DNA from: Bacteroidota bacterium
GTDB taxonomy: Bacteria > Bacteroidota > Bacteroidia > Bacteroidales > UBA12481
Direction of reading: 5' to 3'
Length of the DNA: 64,000 bases
Assembly (NCBI GenBank): GCA_018669475.1
Contig: JABHCC010000061.1
Span: forward strand, 1-64,000
The translations under genes were made by a program, and so were the position numbers. Each line of letters starts with the position of its first letter. Within the stretch, counting starts at the first letter, position 1. Of the stretch, positions 63,059 to 64,000 are shown piece after piece. The notes under the pieces are model-generated. The model was not told the origin of the DNA. It searched no databases and was given only the letters and a program-made list of their open reading frames with translations.

Positions 63059-63074
63059 ATTCTACCCGAATATT
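63039..63074. terminator. Bidirectional stem-loop terminator
   Basis: AATATTCGGGTA (63039-63050) pairs perfectly with TACCCGAATATT (63063-63074), giving a 12-base stem with a 12-base loop between the convergent permease and T9SS genes. The permease stop codon lies in the loop. It has no long T-tract on the plus side; the A run before 63041 provides a T-tract when read on the minus strand. Confidence 0.7.
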
Positions 63075-63088
63075 CTTATCAGATGATT

Positions 63089-64000
63089 CTATTGCTTCAA
63101 AATTCTTATTCTCTTATGTTTTTGATCTGAAGTAACAACTTCAAGCAAATAGAAACCCCTGGGACCAGGTATATCAATACTGATTATCTTACCTGCCATT
63201 CTGCTACGGTTCACTATAACCTGACCAACAATATTTCTAAGTGTGATAGTTATTAATTCACTAGTATCTCCACCATCTATATAAACAATTCCAGTAGTAG
63301 GATTTGGGTAAACAACTATGGATGAAATCATCTCATCATCGTAAATACCAGTACTTAGTGTTTCATAAAAATAGGCCGAACCTGCATCACCCATAAAATT
63401 TCCTCCTTGCAGATCATGATCTTCTAATGTTGCCCCAATAAGAGCAGTATTGCCACTTATGGCAACAGAAGATCCGAAACTGTCTCCATACTCCCTGTCG
63501 GATGGTACAATCTTCTCCATGTGATTCCAGATGCCAGCTTCATTTCGTTTAAAAATATGAGCTCCCCCTGCAGCACGCAATAAATTTTCACCAGAGGCAT
63601 CATGTGATTCTACCCGACTGCCAACAATAGCATAATCTCCTTCGACACATACTTTCTCACCAAATACATCACCTCCGGAGCGATCAACTCCAACAATCTT
63701 TTGAGTTTGGTTCCAGCTGCCAATTGCATCCCTTTCAAAAATATAGGCCGAGCCGGCTGCATTGACAGAGTTCTCTCCCAGAGCATCCTCATCTTCCCAG
63801 TGGGCCCCAACTATTGCATAACTTCCACTTAGAGAAACTGATATTCCAAAAATATCATTGGCTGCCCTGTCGGATGAAATAATTTTCTGTTTCTCAAGCC
63901 ATTCTCCACCAGAATTTCTTTCAAATACATAAGCCGAACCAGCCCTGTTCAGATTATTCCCTCCGGCAACATCTTCCTCTTCATTGGATGCGCCAACAAG
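63089..64000 (-). CDS. Secreted FG-GAP-repeat protein with T9SS sorting domain, 3' part
   Basis: The frame is open up to 64000, so the N-terminus lies outside the window; 303 codons are visible. Three or more copies of a repeat of about 60 residues are seen, each with a pattern like DIFGISVSLSGSYAIVGA and AGSAYIFERD, as in FG-GAP/integrin-like beta-propeller repeats. The C-terminus, from SSIVVYPNPTTGIVYI to RIRILKQ, is a type A T9SS signal. The protein is likely secreted or attached to the surface. Shorter frames with internal starts at 63580 or 63810 are parts of the same gene. Confidence 0.8.
   Translation of the reverse strand, partial: LVGASNEEEDVAGGNNLNRAGSAYVFERNSGGEWLEKQKIISSDRAANDIFGISVSLSGSYAIVGAHWEDEDALGENSVNAAGSAYIFERDAIGSWNQTQKIVGVDRSGGDVFGEKVCVEGDYAIVGSRVESHDASGENLLRAAGGAHIFKRNEAGIWNHMEKIVPSDREYGDSFGSSVAISGNTALIGATLEDHDLQGGNFMGDAGSAYFYETLSTGIYDDEMISSIVVYPNPTTGIVYIDGGDTSELITITLRNIVGQVIVNRSRMAGKIISIDIPGPRGFYLLEVVTSDQKHKRIRILKQ

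Overview
The window reads as the chromosome of a low-GC Bacteroidota, probably a marine or sediment relative of the Marinilabiliales, though rank cannot be fixed without 16S. Supporting signs are six proteins with type IX secretion C-terminal sorting domains, many carboxypeptidase-regulatory (CarboxypepD_reg) domains, 6-bladed beta-propeller lipoproteins, two TonB receptor/DUF4249 pairs, LytS/LytTR regulation, and almost no Shine-Dalgarno sequences. No rRNA, tRNA, CRISPR array, prophage or intact insertion sequence was seen.

Layout. 1-4236: the end of an adaptor/ABC-permease/TolC efflux operon, translationally coupled to a UroD-fold protein. 4302-7308: a T9SS pentaheme cytochrome and a propeller lipoprotein. 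7685-13579: a hemerythrin repair-type protein, a LytTR/LytS two-component pair whose sensor carries a degenerate TlpA-like module, and another propeller lipoprotein. 13681-17385: a decayed lipoprotein, a HepT/MntA toxin-antitoxin pair, a T9SS protein and a frameshifted helicase remnant. 17611-23346: three CarboxypepD_reg proteins and a sulfatase. 23448-31252: a LacI/FucI/hydrolase fucose locus with a clear operator, a NatA/NatB-like exporter and a heme-containing sensor kinase. 32253-40047: a seven-gene overlapping operon (PqqD-like, ATP-grasp, fold-III PLP decarboxylase, urea-transporter/M23 fusion, TPR-barrel, TPR, acyltransferase-like membrane protein). 40196-46109: a sugar porter, a second UroD-fold protein, a T9SS protein and another CarboxypepD_reg protein. 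46336-47629: a zeta-type toxin with its small partner, and a periplasmic glutathione peroxidase. 47843-60148: a T9SS protein and two divergent TonB/DUF4249 loci, one flanked by PKD-FISUMP lipoproteins. 60258-64000: an MttB-superfamily methyltransferase, an AdiC-like permease, and the C-terminal end of a repeat-containing T9SS protein.

Two things stand out. First, the seven-gene operon at 32253-40047 has nearly every junction overlapping and combines a peptide-recognition-type domain, a ligase, a decarboxylase, a channel-peptidase fusion and an outer-membrane barrel. It looks like a biosynthesis-and-export system for an amino-acid-derived product that I cannot match to a described pathway. Second, a promoter/leader element, a TAnnTTTR-like box followed within a few bases by TGTC and a run of 5-8 C, recurs seven times. 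It lies upstream of unlinked envelope-protein genes, usually 17-20 bases before the start codon, and suggests an undescribed regulon.

Metabolic themes that can be inferred are fucose and sulfated-glycan use (sulfatase, FucI, LacI, sugar porter), methylamine or quaternary-amine methyl transfer (MttB-type enzyme plus permease, two UroD-fold proteins), and low-oxygen or redox sensing (hemerythrin, DUF3365 heme kinase, multiheme cytochrome).
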